Shown piece by piece: positions 4,839-5,288 of a DNA stretch of 5,288 nt. The notes under the pieces are model-generated. The model ran no database searches, was not told the origin of the DNA, and saw only the letters and a list, made by a program, of their open reading frames with translations. Location of the stretch: NCBI GenBank assembly GCA_964509765.1, contig CAZDYI010000047.1, forward strand, positions 1 to 5,288, read 5' to 3'. Every line of letters begins with the position of its first letter. The stretch's first letter is position 1. The position numbers and the translations under genes are program-made. This DNA is from CAZDYI01 sp964509765 (GTDB taxonomy: Bacteria > Pseudomonadota > Gammaproteobacteria > Tethybacterales > Tethybacteraceae).

Positions 4839-5287
4839 GGAAGGCGGCGCTTTCAGCCCTGCTGCTCGCCTGCTCCGCGCAGGCGCCGGCGCAGGAGACC
4901 GAGTGGACCGGCGCCGGCGGGGTGGCCGCGACCGTCCCGGTCGAGCTCATCGTGCAGCACGAGCGGCTGCGCAATTTCGCCCCCGCCGGCGAGCCGGTCC
5001 AGGTCAAGCGCTACGGCCCGCTGCGGATGGAGTTCCACGAGGTCGGCACGGGCGAAGGGGGGAGCACGGTCCCGGCGTCGGTCCTGATCACCTACCGCAA
5101 CAGGCTCGTCGCCGCGGCGAGGGGCTACATGATCGGCGGCGACTTCACCCACAACGGGGTGCTGATCGAGAGCTGGGACGGCGGCAGGGCCTGCGAGTAC
5201 ATGCGCTGGCGGCTGGAGTTCTCGGGCGAGAGGCTGGACGTCACCGACGCCCGGAGCCTGCCGGTCGGCGACTGCGCGCCGAACTAG
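4835..5287 (+). CDS. Small secreted protein B, paralogue of the preceding gene
   Basis: The protein has 150 residues, starting with GTG at 4835, which overlaps the preceding TGA (GTGA). The N-terminus MRKAALSALLLACSAQAPAQ is a classic short export signal. Signal peptidase I cleavage after APA or AQA is likely; LLAC (Cys13) also reads as a lipobox, but it would be unusually early. The mature part aligns without gaps to residues 93-133 of the preceding protein: PASV at 80-83, W at 114, Cys120, then x4-Trp125, with Cys147 near the end. In this 41-residue block 12 positions are identical, with many conservative changes. The function is unknown and the fold is probably beta-rich. Upstream in-frame starts would bury the signal about 30 residues in and are rejected. 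The stop is the last but one codon-sized element in the window, so the operon may continue beyond it. Confidence 0.78.
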   Translation: MRKAALSALLLACSAQAPAQETEWTGAGGVAATVPVELIVQHERLRNFAPAGEPVQVKRYGPLRMEFHEVGTGEGGSTVPASVLITYRNRLVAAARGYMIGGDFTHNGVLIESWDGGRACEYMRWRLEFSGERLDVTDARSLPVGDCAPN

Positions 5288-5288
5288 G

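Overview
The window is high-GC bacterial DNA. Its left end carries ubiJ and the start of phaR, a pairing that points to a proteobacterium that makes ubiquinone and probably polyhydroxyalkanoate, most likely Gamma- or Betaproteobacteria. I cannot assign a genus.

Layout. (1) On the minus strand at 1-674, ubiJ runs into phaR with an ATGA stop/start overlap; phaR is cut by the window edge. (2) On the minus strand at about 783-3076 lies a tandem array of three paralogous genes. Each is 228 codons plus stop, and they repeat with an exact 783-base period (starts at 1479, 2262 and 3045; two spacers of exactly 96 bases). I do not recognise the family firmly; the proteins look like small cytoplasmic winged-helix-type proteins. 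An 18-base block just upstream of each start is identical in all copies and forms nested inverted repeats with the start region. The array is visibly lower in GC than the genes on either side. (3) Position 3046-3160 is a short divergent intergenic region with a perfect TATAAT facing right. (4) On the plus strand at 3160-5287 is a tight three-gene operon of exported proteins: a 393-residue lipoprotein with a remote Vps62-like look, then two smaller secreted proteins that are divergent paralogues of each other (PAS-x38-C-x4-W pattern, two cysteines each). Both junctions are 4-base overlaps, and the second and third genes use TTG and GTG starts.

How it fits together. ubiJ and phaR are housekeeping or metabolic genes (quinone biosynthesis; control of storage granules). 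The triplicated array and the exported operon are divergently arranged accessory modules of unknown function. Nothing in the sequence proves that they work together. The most unusual elements are the exact-period triplication with its conserved start-codon palindrome, and the pair of small secreted paralogues behind the lipoprotein gene. There are no tRNA, rRNA, CRISPR or transposase genes in the window.
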